Part shown: positions 8,303 to 17,547 of the stretch, piece after piece
Position numbering within the stretch: position 1 is the stretch's first letter
Layout: each line of letters begins with the position of its first letter
Assembly (NCBI GenBank): GCA_937876985.1
Contig: CALEFT010000052.1
Coordinates: 1-64,000, forward strand
From: an uncultured Clostridia bacterium
GTDB lineage: Bacteria > Bacillota > Clostridia > Saccharofermentanales > Saccharofermentanaceae
Length of the DNA stretch: 64,000 nt
Reading direction: 5' to 3'
Notes under the pieces: model-generated
Databases searched by the model: none
Told to the model about the DNA's origin: nothing
The model's input: the letters and a program-made list of their open reading frames with translations, nothing else
Made by a program: the position numbers and the translations under genes

Positions 8303-10957
8303 TTAAAGATTAGAAAGCATCTCGATTCTTTCTTCTACATTCTTATACATCTCTTGGTACTTAACCTGCTTCTCACGCTCTGCATTAATTACCTTCTCTG
8401 GTGCCTTAGAAACGAATGACTCATTAGAAAGCTTACCAGCAACTCTATCGAGCTCCTTCTGAAGATCAGCCTTCTCCTTATTAAGTCTCTCTAGCTCCTT
8501 ATCAATATCAACGAGCTCACCGAGTGGAATATAGATCTCACCGCCCTCAAACTGACAAGCAACTGCAGTAGCAGGTATTCCTGTCTTATCGGACTGTGTC
8601 TCAAGGTCAGAAACGCTAGCAAGTCTTTCTAGGAAGCCCTTACCGTTAACAAACATATCGGAAACGTTGCTGTCGCCTGTAACTACAATGATCTGTGCCT
8701 TACGAGAAGGAGCAACACCCATTTCAGTTCTAGTATTACGAATAGAACGGATAGCATCCATCAAAGTTTCCATCTTCTTCTCGTCTTCTTCAAAAATCAT
8801 ATCCTCGTTAACTGTTGGCCAATCTGTGATCATGATAGACTCAGCCTTGTTGTCGAGTGCTAGGTTCTGGTAAACCTCTTCAGTGATAAATGGCATGAAT
8901 GGGTGGAGCATAGAAACTGCAACGCTTAGAACATAGTTGAGTAGGTACTGAGCCTCAAGTCTTGTCTCGCACTCCTTATCGAAAAGTCTGCTCTTCGCAA
9001 TCTCGATATACCAGTCACAATAGCACTCCCAGATGAAGTCAACAATCTTCGCGAGAGCAACACCGAAGTCATAGTTCTCGATATTTGTTGTAGCCTCGGA
9101 AACGAGCTTATTGAGCTTTGTCAAAATCCACTTATCCTCAAGAGTGAACTTGTTTGGATCAACCTTCTCGAAGCTTAGGTCATCCTCGCAATTCATGAGT
9201 ACGAATCTCATCGCATTCCAAATCTTGTTCGCGAAGTTTCTACCCATCTCAATCTTGTCTTCCTGGAATCTCTGGTCATTACCAGGTGCATTACCAGTAA
9301 CAAGAGCAAATCTTAAACTATCTGCACCAGACTCTCTGATTACCTCAAGTGGATCGATTCCGTTTCCTAGAGACTTACTCATCTTTCTACCCTTTGAGTC
9401 TCTAACTAGACCATGGATAAGAACAGTGTCAAAAGGAATCTCCTTCATATGTGCCATACCAGCAACAATCATTCTGGATACCCAGAAAGTAATAATGTCA
9501 TATCCAGTAACAAGAGTATTTGTTGGATAGAAATAATCTAGCTCTGCTGTATTCTCTGGCCAGCCAAGTGTAGAGAATGGCCATAGCGCAGATGAGAACC
9601 AAGTATCAAGAGTATCTGGATCCTGACGCATTGGCTTTCCACACTTAGGACAAACTGCGCTGTCATCCTTAGTAACAACTACCTCATCACAATCGTCACA
9701 GTAGAATGCTGGAATTCTATGTCCCCACCAAAGCTGTCTAGAGATACACCAATCACGGATATCCTCCATCCAGTTATAGTAATTCTTATCAAATCTCTCT
9801 GGAACGAACTTAATTCTTCCGTCCTTTACAGCTTCAATTGCAGGCTTTGCAAGTGTCTGCATCTTAACAAACCACTGCATGGAAACACGTGGCTCGATAG
9901 ATGTACCACAACGATAGCAAGTACCAACATTGTGATTATATGGCTCTGTCTTGATAAGGAAGCCGCCTTCTTCGAGGTCCTTAACGATAGCCTTACGGGC
10001 CTCGAATCTATCCATACCAGCGTACTTCTCATATTCATCGATAATCTTAGCGTCATCAGTCATTACATTGATAACCTCAAGATTATGTCTTAGACCAACC
10101 TCGAAGTCGTTAGGGTCATGAGCTGGAGTAATCTTAACTACACCAGTACCAAATTCGATATCAACATAATTGTCTGCAACAACTGGAATCTTACGACCAA
10201 CAAGTGGAAGAATTAGATTCTTGCCAACGATATCCTTATATCTGTCGTCCTTAGGGTTAACTGCAACAGCAGTATCACCAAGAAGTGTCTCAGGTCTAGT
10301 AGTAGCAAGCTCTACAAAGCCAGAACCATCCTCAAGAGGATATCTTAAGTGCCAGAAAGCACCTGCCTGATCCTCGTACTCTACCTCTGCATTGGAAATA
10401 GATGTCAAGCAATGTGGACACCAGTTGATGATTCTCTCGCCTCTATAAATGAGTCCCTCATTATAGTACTTAACGAATACATCCTTAACTGCCTCAGAAC
10501 AGCCTTCATCCATTGTGAAGCGCTCCTTGTCCCAGTCACAAGATGAACCGAGCTTCTTTAGCTGCTGAACGATAGTACCACCGTACTGCTCCTTCCAATC
10601 CCAAGCTCTCTCTAAGAACTTCTCTCTACCAAGATCGTCCTTAGTCAAGCCTTCCTTCTTCATCTGCTCAACAATCTTCGCCTCAGTAGCAATGGAAGCA
10701 TGGTCAGTACCAGGAAGCCACAAAGCCTCAAAACCGCGCATTCTCTTATAACGAATCAAAATATCCTGCAATGTATTATCAAGGGCATGTCCCATATGAA
10801 GCTGTCCAGTGATATTTGGTGGAGGCATTACAATGCAAAATGGCTCCTTGTCAGGATTAACCTTCGCACCAAAATAGCCCTTCTCCATCCAATTGGAATA
10901 TAGTCTTGGCTCTGCCTCATTAGGCTCAAATGTCTTACTAATTGAATCAGTTCTCAT
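8303..10957 (-). CDS. valS: Valine--tRNA ligase
   Basis: Class I synthetase that charges tRNA-Val, with an editing domain for threonine. Signatures: MPPPNITGQLHMGHAL (HIGH region) and GRKMSKSLGNGIDP (KMSKS). Paired CxxC motifs appear in the insertion domain (CYRCG, CDDC, CPKC). The C-terminal 80 residues form a Lys/Glu-rich coiled-coil arm typical of ValRS. At 884 residues the length is normal. Ribosome site AAGGAGTGAGG. The upstream gap of 174 bases is too short for a T-box and shows none, unlike trpB in this window. Confidence 0.96.
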   Translation of the reverse strand: MRTDSISKTFEPNEAEPRLYSNWMEKGYFGAKVNPDKEPFCIVMPPPNITGQLHMGHALDNTLQDILIRYKRMRGFEALWLPGTDHASIATEAKIVEQMKKEGLTKDDLGREKFLERAWDWKEQYGGTIVQQLKKLGSSCDWDKERFTMDEGCSEAVKDVFVKYYNEGLIYRGERIINWCPHCLTSISNAEVEYEDQAGAFWHLRYPLEDGSGFVELATTRPETLLGDTAVAVNPKDDRYKDIVGKNLILPLVGRKIPVVADNYVDIEFGTGVVKITPAHDPNDFEVGLRHNLEVINVMTDDAKIIDEYEKYAGMDRFEARKAIVKDLEEGGFLIKTEPYNHNVGTCYRCGTSIEPRVSMQWFVKMQTLAKPAIEAVKDGRIKFVPERFDKNYYNWMEDIRDWCISRQLWWGHRIPAFYCDDCDEVVVTKDDSAVCPKCGKPMRQDPDTLDTWFSSALWPFSTLGWPENTAELDYFYPTNTLVTGYDIITFWVSRMIVAGMAHMKEIPFDTVLIHGLVRDSKGRKMSKSLGNGIDPLEVIRESGADSLRFALVTGNAPGNDQRFQEDKIEMGRNFANKIWNAMRFVLMNCEDDLSFEKVDPNKFTLEDKWILTKLNKLVSEATTNIENYDFGVALAKIVDFIWECYCDWYIEIAKSRLFDKECETRLEAQYLLNYVLSVAVSMLHPFMPFITEEVYQNLALDNKAESIMITDWPTVNEDMIFEEDEKKMETLMDAIRSIRNTRTEMGVAPSRKAQIIVVTGDSNVSDMFVNGKGFLERLASVSDLETQSDKTGIPATAVACQFEGGEIYIPLGELVDIDKELERLNKEKADLQKELDRVAGKLSNESFVSKAPEKVINAEREKQVKYQEMYKNVEERIEMLSNL

Positions 10958-11070
10958 AGGTAAACCTCACTCCTTACAAAATGACATTTTATTATCACTC
11001 ATTTAGGTGCAAAATACAAGTAACAAACGCATTTATAAGCCTCTAAATCCTCGAAAAGCTCACGCAAAAC

Positions 11071-11096
11071 AAAACACACCCGAAGGTGTGTTTTTG
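11071..11096 (-). terminator. Terminator downstream of galM
   Basis: ACACACC and GGTGTGT flank a CGAA tetraloop, with T-runs on both sides, so it could act in both directions. It lies just past the minus-strand galM gene. Confidence 0.85.
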
Positions 11097-11131
11097 GCAA
11101 AAATTATATTAGAGGCAACACTTTAAGTAAT

Positions 11132-12169
11132 TTACGAGAAAGAATATCTAGTAACAGATACGAATGTATCACCAGCCGTAACAGAAGGAGTCATGAACTT
11201 TCTCTCGTTGCAGCAATTTGGGAAATACTGAGTCTCAAAACAAACACCAGCATACTTAGAATAAATAGCACCATCCTTACCTTTTTCATCGTTCAAATTA
11301 TTACCTGTATAAATCTGAACTCCAGGCATATCGGAATATACTTCCATATTAATTCCAGTCTTGTCACCAACAAGAGTACCTACATATCTGAAAGTTCTAG
11401 GACCGCCATCTACTGCATAATTGTGGTCAATTCCACCGCCTACTTTGGCGATTTGATTATTTTCGGAAGCGTTAATTGCATCAGAAATTGGAGCGAACTT
11501 GCGCTTCTTTGTATAATAATCAAATGGCGTATTCTCAACGCTATCAAGCTTTCCAAATGGAATACACTCGTCGTCGACAGAAGTGTAGCGAGAACAGTTG
11601 AGCTCAAGCTTATGTCCAAGCACATCTCCACTAGCATGACCGTTCAAATTGAAATAGTTGTGGTTCGTGCTATTCCAGAGAGTATTCTTGTCGGAAAGTA
11701 CCCTATACGAAATATATATCTCGTTTCCGTCAGTAAGCGTATAAGAAATCTTCACCTTACGATTTCCCGGCAGATGCAGATCTCCATCCTTAAGATCAAG
11801 TACGAAGGAAACTCTATTGTCATTATCCTCGACCACATCGAAAAGCATCTTATGAAGACCACCATCAAAATCAGTATGAAGATTATTACCATTCTCATTT
11901 ACTGGAAGCTTGTATTCCACGCCGTCGATTTTAACAATGGCATTTTTAGTACGATTACCAAGAGGACCTACTACACTACCCAAGAAACAAGAATTTACCC
12001 TGTAATCCTCGTAGCTTGGCAAACCGAGTGCGACATCAACTGCACCCTTAACAGTTGGAACAACAAGCTTAGTAATTGTTGCGCCAAGATTTAAGAGTTC
12101 TAGACACATCTTATTTGCATTTGTAATGCTAACAATCTTAAGTTCGCCTTCGGTTCTAATCGATATCAT
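11132..12169 (-). CDS. galM: Aldose 1-epimerase
   Basis: Interconverts alpha and beta anomers of free aldoses in the cytoplasm. The catalytic His-containing segments are NHNYFNLNGH and DHNYAV, and the Glu-containing segment near the C terminus is GVCFETQYFPN. The length of 345 residues is standard. It begins two bases after the stop of the GH3 xylosidase, so it is translated from the same mRNA. In this place it would bring the released sugar into the anomer used by the isomerase. The actual sugar may be a pentose; the family is broad. Confidence 0.9.
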   Translation of the reverse strand: MISIRTEGELKIVSITNANKMCLELLNLGATITKLVVPTVKGAVDVALGLPSYEDYRVNSCFLGSVVGPLGNRTKNAIVKIDGVEYKLPVNENGNNLHTDFDGGLHKMLFDVVEDNDNRVSFVLDLKDGDLHLPGNRKVKISYTLTDGNEIYISYRVLSDKNTLWNSTNHNYFNLNGHASGDVLGHKLELNCSRYTSVDDECIPFGKLDSVENTPFDYYTKKRKFAPISDAINASENNQIAKVGGGIDHNYAVDGGPRTFRYVGTLVGDKTGINMEVYSDMPGVQIYTGNNLNDEKGKDGAIYSKYAGVCFETQYFPNCCNERKFMTPSVTAGDTFVSVTRYSFS

Positions 12170-12171
12170 TT

Positions 12172-14301
12172 TTATGCCTCTACCTTAATCTCAATTACAT
12201 TCTTGTTTGTAAGAGCAGCTGTGCGTGCATCTGGACCGCCTAGTCCAACAAAGAATGTAGCCTTAGCATTTGGGCTATAACGCTTACCGTTATCATCAAC
12301 AACAGTGAATGCCTTAGCTGGAATACTAATTTCTACTTCCTTAGTCTCATTTCCATCAAGTTCAACACGAGCAAAGCCAACCAATCTATAGTTTCTAACC
12401 TCGTCAGCGCAATCCTCATAACGCATATAAACCTGTACTACATCACCTGTCTTAACAGAAGAATCGTTAGAAACAGTAACACAAACCTTCGCATCATCCT
12501 TCATAGAGGAAGCAGATGTTCCATTAAGCTTAGCGTCAACAACCTTTGTATTCGCGTAGTTTAGACCAAATCCGAATGGATATAGAGCGTCTACCTCCAT
12601 AAATCTATATGTTCTACACTTCATAGAATAGTCCTCGAAGGAAGGCAAGCAAGATAGGTCGCGATAAACTGTAACAGGCATCTTTGCAGAAGGAGATACT
12701 TTTCCGAAAAGAATATCTGCAACAGCGTCTCCACCCTGTCCACCTGGATACCAAACCTGAAGAACACCAATCGCATTCTCATCGTTCTCAAAAATAGTGA
12801 GATCCATTGCACTACCTGTCATAACACATACGATATAAGGCTTTCCAGTAGACTTAATTGCGTCGATAAGCTTCATCTGTGTAGGCATAAAGCTTAAGTC
12901 ATACTTATCACCAGCACCATACTGGTTTCCATCATCATCTGCTTCACCTTCAATTGTCTCATCAAGACCTAGGCAAAGAACAACGAGGTCGGAGTTTTTC
13001 GCTGTAGAAATTGCTTCAGCAATTCTGTGATGCTCGCGAGAAAGTGTATCTGGCTTTGGATTACTCAAATCACAGCCCTCTGCATAAAGGATACGAAGCT
13101 CGTCATTTTCCTTAGCAACATTCTGAAGTCCCTGCAAAATTGTAGTATTAACAGAAGAAGTACCGTGGTAATTACCCCACAAAGCGCGACGGCTGTCTGC
13201 ATTAGGACCAATTACGCTAATTGTCTTATACTTATTTGTATTAAGTGGAAGGTCTCCATTGTTCTTAAGAAGTACAATACTCTCAAGAGCAGCCTTATAT
13301 GCAACAGCAAGGTGTTCCTTACACTCTACAACGCTAAGTGGAATAGAATCAAACTCTGTCTTGTCGAACATACCTAGCATATATCTTGTAGTAAACAAAC
13401 GAACTGCACTCTCTCTGATTGTCTCTTCAGAAATCTTTCCTTCTCTATATGCAGCCATTACGCTTTGATATGTGCAACCACAGTTAAGATCACAGCCTGC
13501 TTCGAGAGCCATTTTCGCAGAAGCCTCTGCATCTGGAGTAACTTTATGTGTCTCATGGAAATCACGAACTGCCCAACAATCAGAAACAACGTGACCTTCA
13601 AAACCCCAATCATCGCGGAGAATATCCTTCAATAGTCTAGTGTTTCCGCAACATGGATCGCCATTGAATCTATTGTATGCACCCATTACGGACTCAACAT
13701 TTGCTTCCTTTACGCAAGCCTCGAATTGTGGCAAGTATGTCTCATACAAATCCTTATCATTTACGATAGCATCGAAGTAATGTCTAATTCCTTCTGGACC
13801 AGAGTGAGCAGCAAAGTGCTTAGCACAAGCAGCAAGCTTCATATATTCAGCATTTTCATCACCCTGAAGAGCCTTAATAAATGGAACAGCCATATCAGAA
13901 ATAAGAACTGGATCTTCACCAAATGTCTCCTGTCCTCTTCCCCAACGTGGATCTCTGAAAAGATTTACATTAGGAGACCAATATGTAAGACCCTTGTAAA
14001 TGTCTCTATCATTTTCCTTTGTATATTCATTGTACTTTGCTCTTGCTTCAGTTGAAATTACATCACCAATTGTATACATCAAATCCTTATCAAATGTAGC
14101 TCCAAGAGCAATAGCTTGTGGGAACATTGTAGCAGTACCAGCTCTAGCAACACCATGCAAGCACTCATTCCACCAGTTATACTCAGGAATACCTAATCTC
14201 TCAATCTCCGGAGCGTCATAACGAAGCTGAGACGCAGCCTCCTCTACTGTCATCTTTGAAACTAACTCTTGAGCTAGTTTTCTTGCTTGGCTTCTATCCA
14301 T
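12172..14301 (-). CDS. GH3 beta-xylosidase / beta-glycosidase, cytoplasmic
   Basis: Family 3 glycoside hydrolase that removes terminal non-reducing beta-linked sugars. The N-terminal NWWNECLHGVARAG and the KHFAAHSGPE stretch are typical of the xylosidase branch, and the nucleophile Asp is in VVSDCWAV (about residue 241). The GH3 C-terminal and fibronectin-like domains follow, to 709 residues. No signal peptide, so it acts on imported oligosaccharides. I chose the ATG at 14301 because AGGTGGAGG lies five bases upstream; the frame can be read from a GTG four codons earlier, inside the ribosome site. It is divergent from the araC-type regulator and couples to galM. Confidence 0.88.
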   Translation of the reverse strand: MDRSQARKLAQELVSKMTVEEAASQLRYDAPEIERLGIPEYNWWNECLHGVARAGTATMFPQAIALGATFDKDLMYTIGDVISTEARAKYNEYTKENDRDIYKGLTYWSPNVNLFRDPRWGRGQETFGEDPVLISDMAVPFIKALQGDENAEYMKLAACAKHFAAHSGPEGIRHYFDAIVNDKDLYETYLPQFEACVKEANVESVMGAYNRFNGDPCCGNTRLLKDILRDDWGFEGHVVSDCWAVRDFHETHKVTPDAEASAKMALEAGCDLNCGCTYQSVMAAYREGKISEETIRESAVRLFTTRYMLGMFDKTEFDSIPLSVVECKEHLAVAYKAALESIVLLKNNGDLPLNTNKYKTISVIGPNADSRRALWGNYHGTSSVNTTILQGLQNVAKENDELRILYAEGCDLSNPKPDTLSREHHRIAEAISTAKNSDLVVLCLGLDETIEGEADDDGNQYGAGDKYDLSFMPTQMKLIDAIKSTGKPYIVCVMTGSAMDLTIFENDENAIGVLQVWYPGGQGGDAVADILFGKVSPSAKMPVTVYRDLSCLPSFEDYSMKCRTYRFMEVDALYPFGFGLNYANTKVVDAKLNGTSASSMKDDAKVCVTVSNDSSVKTGDVVQVYMRYEDCADEVRNYRLVGFARVELDGNETKEVEISIPAKAFTVVDDNGKRYSPNAKATFFVGLGGPDARTAALTNKNVIEIKVEA

Positions 14302-14466
14302 AAAAACCTCCACCTATAAAAAAATGTTTTATCGTTTTTATAATAAACAAATACAAATCATATTTTTGCATTCGAATAATTATCAGAGTTATACATTTAT
14401 TGCTAAATAGAGCAAAAAATGATTCAAAAATTGCTATTTTCTCTTTATTTTGCCTCCTACATAAGA

Positions 14467-14472
14467 TATAAT
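14467..14472 (+). promoter_or_regulatory. -10 element of the AraC-type regulator
   Basis: TATAAT lies 35 bases before the araC-type start; the -35 region is weak. The 205-base gap with the divergent xylosidase operon is a likely site for control by this regulator, but I see no clear repeat of a binding site. Confidence 0.4.
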
Positions 14473-14506
14473 TCTAAGGATAATATTTTATAAGGGGCGT
14501 AAATAT

Positions 14507-15439
14507 ATGAAGATTATCGATTCAGATACACCTGCTAACTATATGCAGCCAATTAGACAGTACCTATCTAGAGACGTAGCTAATCAAATAGAGAATGTAG
14601 ACTATGTTCCAGAAGCAAATATGCGTATTTGGTACAACAACCAGGTCGAAGGATATCCTTTACATATGCATCCAGCTATCGAGATTGTAATTCCTGTTGA
14701 GAATGGCTATAAATATATTGCCAACGGTATTAACTTCCAACTCGATATGGGTGATATCCTCTTCATCCCACCTAACACATTACATGAGATTGAATGTGAT
14801 GCAGAAGGTGCTAGATTTATTTATCTTTTCGATATTGACTTCATTCGCAATCTTTTTGATTTCAAGGATCTCGAAGAGTTCTTTAGTGAGCCTAGACTTG
14901 TGAATCCGAATACTGCTCCAAATATCTATTCTCATATTTATGAACACTTCATGGAAATCAACGATCTTTATTTCTTATACGGAAATAAAGTATGTGAGCT
15001 TTCCATCTATTCTCACCTACTTGCCATCCTTGGTACTCTAGCAATGGAAGCATCTAAGACTGAGGCAGTTACTCTTATAAACAATAAAGAGCGTGAGAAT
15101 TATATAAAATTCAAGAGCTTGATTAACTATATAAATACTCATTATATGGATAATCTAACACTCGAATATGCAGCTAATTTTGTGGGCTTTTCTAAGTTCC
15201 ACTTCTCTCGTCTATTCAAGGAATATACTGATTCTACTTTCTATGATTATCTCCTACAAAGAAGAATCCAGGCTGCTATGGTAATGCTTGATGACGATTC
15301 TATTTCTATTATGTCTGTAGCTATTAAGTGTGGCTTTAATAATCAGACAACCTTCTGTAGATGCTTTACTAATGTTGCTGGTTGTTCACCTTCACAATAT
15401 AGAACGAAGCTTAAGAAGGGTAAGAAATCCAATTCATAA
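14507..15439 (+). CDS. AraC-family transcriptional regulator with cupin sensor
   Basis: Transcription factor of 310 residues. The N-terminal half is a cupin-like sugar-binding fold (MHPAIEIVIPVENGY, then MGDILFIPPNTLHEI). The C-terminal hundred residues hold two helix-turn-helix units: LTLEYAANFVGFSKFHFSRL and SIMSVAIKCGFNNQTTFCRC, ending with the family signature SPSQYR. Ribosome site AAGGGGCG. It lies between the xylosidase operon and the ABC importer operon and probably controls one or both in response to a plant-derived sugar. The ligand is inferred only from context. Confidence 0.9.
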   Translation: MKIIDSDTPANYMQPIRQYLSRDVANQIENVDYVPEANMRIWYNNQVEGYPLHMHPAIEIVIPVENGYKYIANGINFQLDMGDILFIPPNTLHEIECDAEGARFIYLFDIDFIRNLFDFKDLEEFFSEPRLVNPNTAPNIYSHIYEHFMEINDLYFLYGNKVCELSIYSHLLAILGTLAMEASKTEAVTLINNKERENYIKFKSLINYINTHYMDNLTLEYAANFVGFSKFHFSRLFKEYTDSTFYDYLLQRRIQAAMVMLDDDSISIMSVAIKCGFNNQTTFCRCFTNVAGCSPSQYRTKLKKGKKSNS

Positions 15440-15451
15440 AACTTAATATTT

Positions 15452-15527
15452 TTACTAACTTGTGAAGGCCTGCCTTTCGAGAAGGGGCATGTAATATCTC
15501 TAATTGGCAGGCCAACAAGTTTAGTAG
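15452..15527. terminator. Large inverted repeat between convergent genes
   Basis: The left arm (15452-15474, ending GGCCTGCC) and the right arm (15505-15527, starting GGCAGGCC) pair over about 20 bases with small bulges, around a 30-base loop. It lies between the end of the araC-type gene and the end of the importer operon, so it probably ends transcription from both sides. The long loop is unusual for a terminator. Confidence 0.55.
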
Positions 15528-15551
15528 TATGAAGAAGCATATAGCTTTCTA

Positions 15552-16409
15552 TCAGTCCTTAACACCACCTAGGGCAACGCCTGCGATGATGAACTTCGAT
15601 AATGCCAAGTAAATGACAATCAATGGCAATACAGTAAGTGTAAGTCCAAGATAAATTGAACCATACTCTGTCTTGTAGATATCTCCCTTAAGGAGGGAAA
15701 CCATTACTGGCATTGTGTACTTTTCATCCTCTGTAAGAAGGATAGATGGTAAGAACAAGTTGTTCCAGCTAGCAACGAATCCGAAGATTGCCTGTGTAGC
15801 CATAGCTGGCTTCATGATTGGAAGAACAATCTGATTAAATGTTCTGAACTCTCCTGCACCATCAATTCTCGCTGACTGAACTATTTCCATTGACAAAGAA
15901 GATTGGAGATACTGTCTCATAAAGAATACTGTCATTGGAGAAGCAATAGATGGAAGAATCAACATCAACAAATTGTTTGTAGCTCCAAGTGTGTAACACA
16001 TCTGCATGAAACCGATAACTGTACACTGAGCTGGAATCATCATAACACCCATAATGAACTTAAACATTGCGTCTCTAAGCTTCCACTCATATGCATAAAG
16101 AGCATATGCTGTAAGGCTTGAGAAATAGATGTTACAAGCTGTTCCGAATACAGATACGATAGCTGAGTTAATCAATCCTGTGATTGGCTCGAACGACTTA
16201 CCTGTAAGAATTTCTAAGTTATTGAATAGATACTTTGATGGTAATAATCCAACGGCCTGTCCCTGAATCTCAGTTGTAGATCTTGTTGAATTAATTATCA
16301 TAATCCAGAAAGGAAGAATACTAAGGATAGTAAGGAGAATAGATACAATGTAAACTACAGTCTTATATCCATAGTAATGGTTATTAGCAAGTTTCTTTGT
16401 ATTCTGCAT
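15552..16409 (-). CDS. Carbohydrate ABC transporter permease, MalG type
   Basis: Inner-membrane subunit of a CUT1 sugar importer, 285 residues with about six membrane spans. The EAA-loop motif that contacts the ATPase is SARIDGAGEFRTFNQIVLP (about residues 179-197). The C-terminal GGVKD end is typical of MalG-like proteins. It starts two bases after the stop of the MalF-type gene. No ATPase gene accompanies the operon, so a shared MsiK-type ATPase coded elsewhere is likely. Confidence 0.93.
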   Translation of the reverse strand: MQNTKKLANNHYYGYKTVVYIVSILLTILSILPFWIMIINSTRSTTEIQGQAVGLLPSKYLFNNLEILTGKSFEPITGLINSAIVSVFGTACNIYFSSLTAYALYAYEWKLRDAMFKFIMGVMMIPAQCTVIGFMQMCYTLGATNNLLMLILPSIASPMTVFFMRQYLQSSLSMEIVQSARIDGAGEFRTFNQIVLPIMKPAMATQAIFGFVASWNNLFLPSILLTEDEKYTMPVMVSLLKGDIYKTEYGSIYLGLTLTVLPLIVIYLALSKFIIAGVALGGVKD

Positions 16410-16411
16410 AA

Positions 16412-17419
16412 TTACATACCCTTTTCAGCCAAACGCTGCTCCTTTCTTGCTTGTTTCTTGAGCTTCTTAGCAGCAACCTCGTCTCCATCACGAAGGATAA
16501 AGAACAAGCAAGCTGTAAGAATCATAATGATTACAAACATAATCATTGATGCTGCTGCGGCTCTGTTATACATATATGAACCTGCAAAAGCCTGTGCCTG
16601 AATATACATGCTAGTCGTAAGTGTAGAATTATCAGGACCACCGTTCTGAAGCAACTTAGGAATATCATACATATTTAGACCACCAATCATACTTGTAACA
16701 AGAACATAAAGTAGGATTGTCTTGATACATGGAAGAGTAATCTTGAAGAATGTCTGCCATCTAGATGAACCATCAATCTCAGCAGCCTCGAAGATTGCTG
16801 GATTAATTCCGAGTACACCAGATATTAACATAATCATTGTATTACCGTACCACATCCAGAACTGGATAAATGCAACAATTCCTCTTGTAGTTGTCTTATC
16901 AACAAAGAAGTTAGTTGGTACGAACTTCTCCTCGATGCCTCTAGCGTTATGAATCATCTCTAAGATAGAATTCATCGGGCCAACTGGCTGTGCGAAGAAA
17001 GCGTTAAACAATACAGCAATAGAAGCTGCTGTAATAATATTTGGCATATAGAACATGACCTTGAAGAAGCCCTGTCCTTTAATATTCGTTCTTGTATCTG
17101 TAAACCACGCTGTTAGCAACAATGCTAAGAGAATCTGTGGTATAAAGTTTACAATCCAAATTAGGAAAGTGTTTCCAAGTGCGGTTAAGAAGATTTCACT
17201 TGTTAGAATATTCTTGAAGTTCATGAACGGATCTTCTAAGAAGTTAAAGTGTGTATTTCCAAGACCCTTTAAATCTGTAAATCCAATTACTACAGTATAA
17301 ATGATTGGATACAAGGAGAATATTAAGAAAGCTATTGTAAATGGTAACGCGAAGATATATCCAAAATGAGCATATGATATACCTTTACGGCTTATCTTTT
17401 GTGAACTATAAGTACTCAC
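16412..17419 (-). CDS. Carbohydrate ABC transporter permease, MalF type
   Basis: Second membrane subunit of the CUT1 importer, about 335 residues. The EAA motif is EAAEIDGSSRWQTFFKITLP. I chose the GTG at 17419 because AAGGAGAGG lies four bases upstream; the frame is open for 20 more codons, but those lie in the intercistronic hairpin region. The tail is rich in Lys/Arg. It follows the solute-binding protein gene after a hairpin and forms a unit with the MalG-type gene. Confidence 0.92.
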   Translation of the reverse strand: MSTYSSQKISRKGISYAHFGYIFALPFTIAFLIFSLYPIIYTVVIGFTDLKGLGNTHFNFLEDPFMNFKNILTSEIFLTALGNTFLIWIVNFIPQILLALLLTAWFTDTRTNIKGQGFFKVMFYMPNIITAASIAVLFNAFFAQPVGPMNSILEMIHNARGIEEKFVPTNFFVDKTTTRGIVAFIQFWMWYGNTMIMLISGVLGINPAIFEAAEIDGSSRWQTFFKITLPCIKTILLYVLVTSMIGGLNMYDIPKLLQNGGPDNSTLTTSMYIQAQAFAGSYMYNRAAAASMIMFVIIMILTACLFFILRDGDEVAAKKLKKQARKEQRLAEKGM

Positions 17420-17454
17420 AACGACCTCTCCTTCCTTATTTTTGTTATGAAAAT

Positions 17455-17491
17455 AGCGGGGCGGACAGGACAAATCCATATCAGCCCCGCT
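17455..17491 (-). promoter_or_regulatory. Intercistronic hairpin between binding protein and permease genes
   Basis: AGCGGGGC (17455-17462) pairs with GCCCCGCT (17484-17491), a strong 8-bp GC-rich stem with a 21-base loop and no long T-run. Such structures often protect the upstream binding-protein mRNA or partly stop transcription, giving more binding protein than permease. Confidence 0.65.
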
Positions 17492-17547
17492 TTCTCACAT
17501 TATTACTTCAATAAGATTTAACTGACCTAGTTTATAGTCAAATTGAA

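Noticed and set aside
10958..11131. T-box before valS
   Set aside because: The gap is short, holds a simple terminator, and has no GGTGGNACCGCG core.
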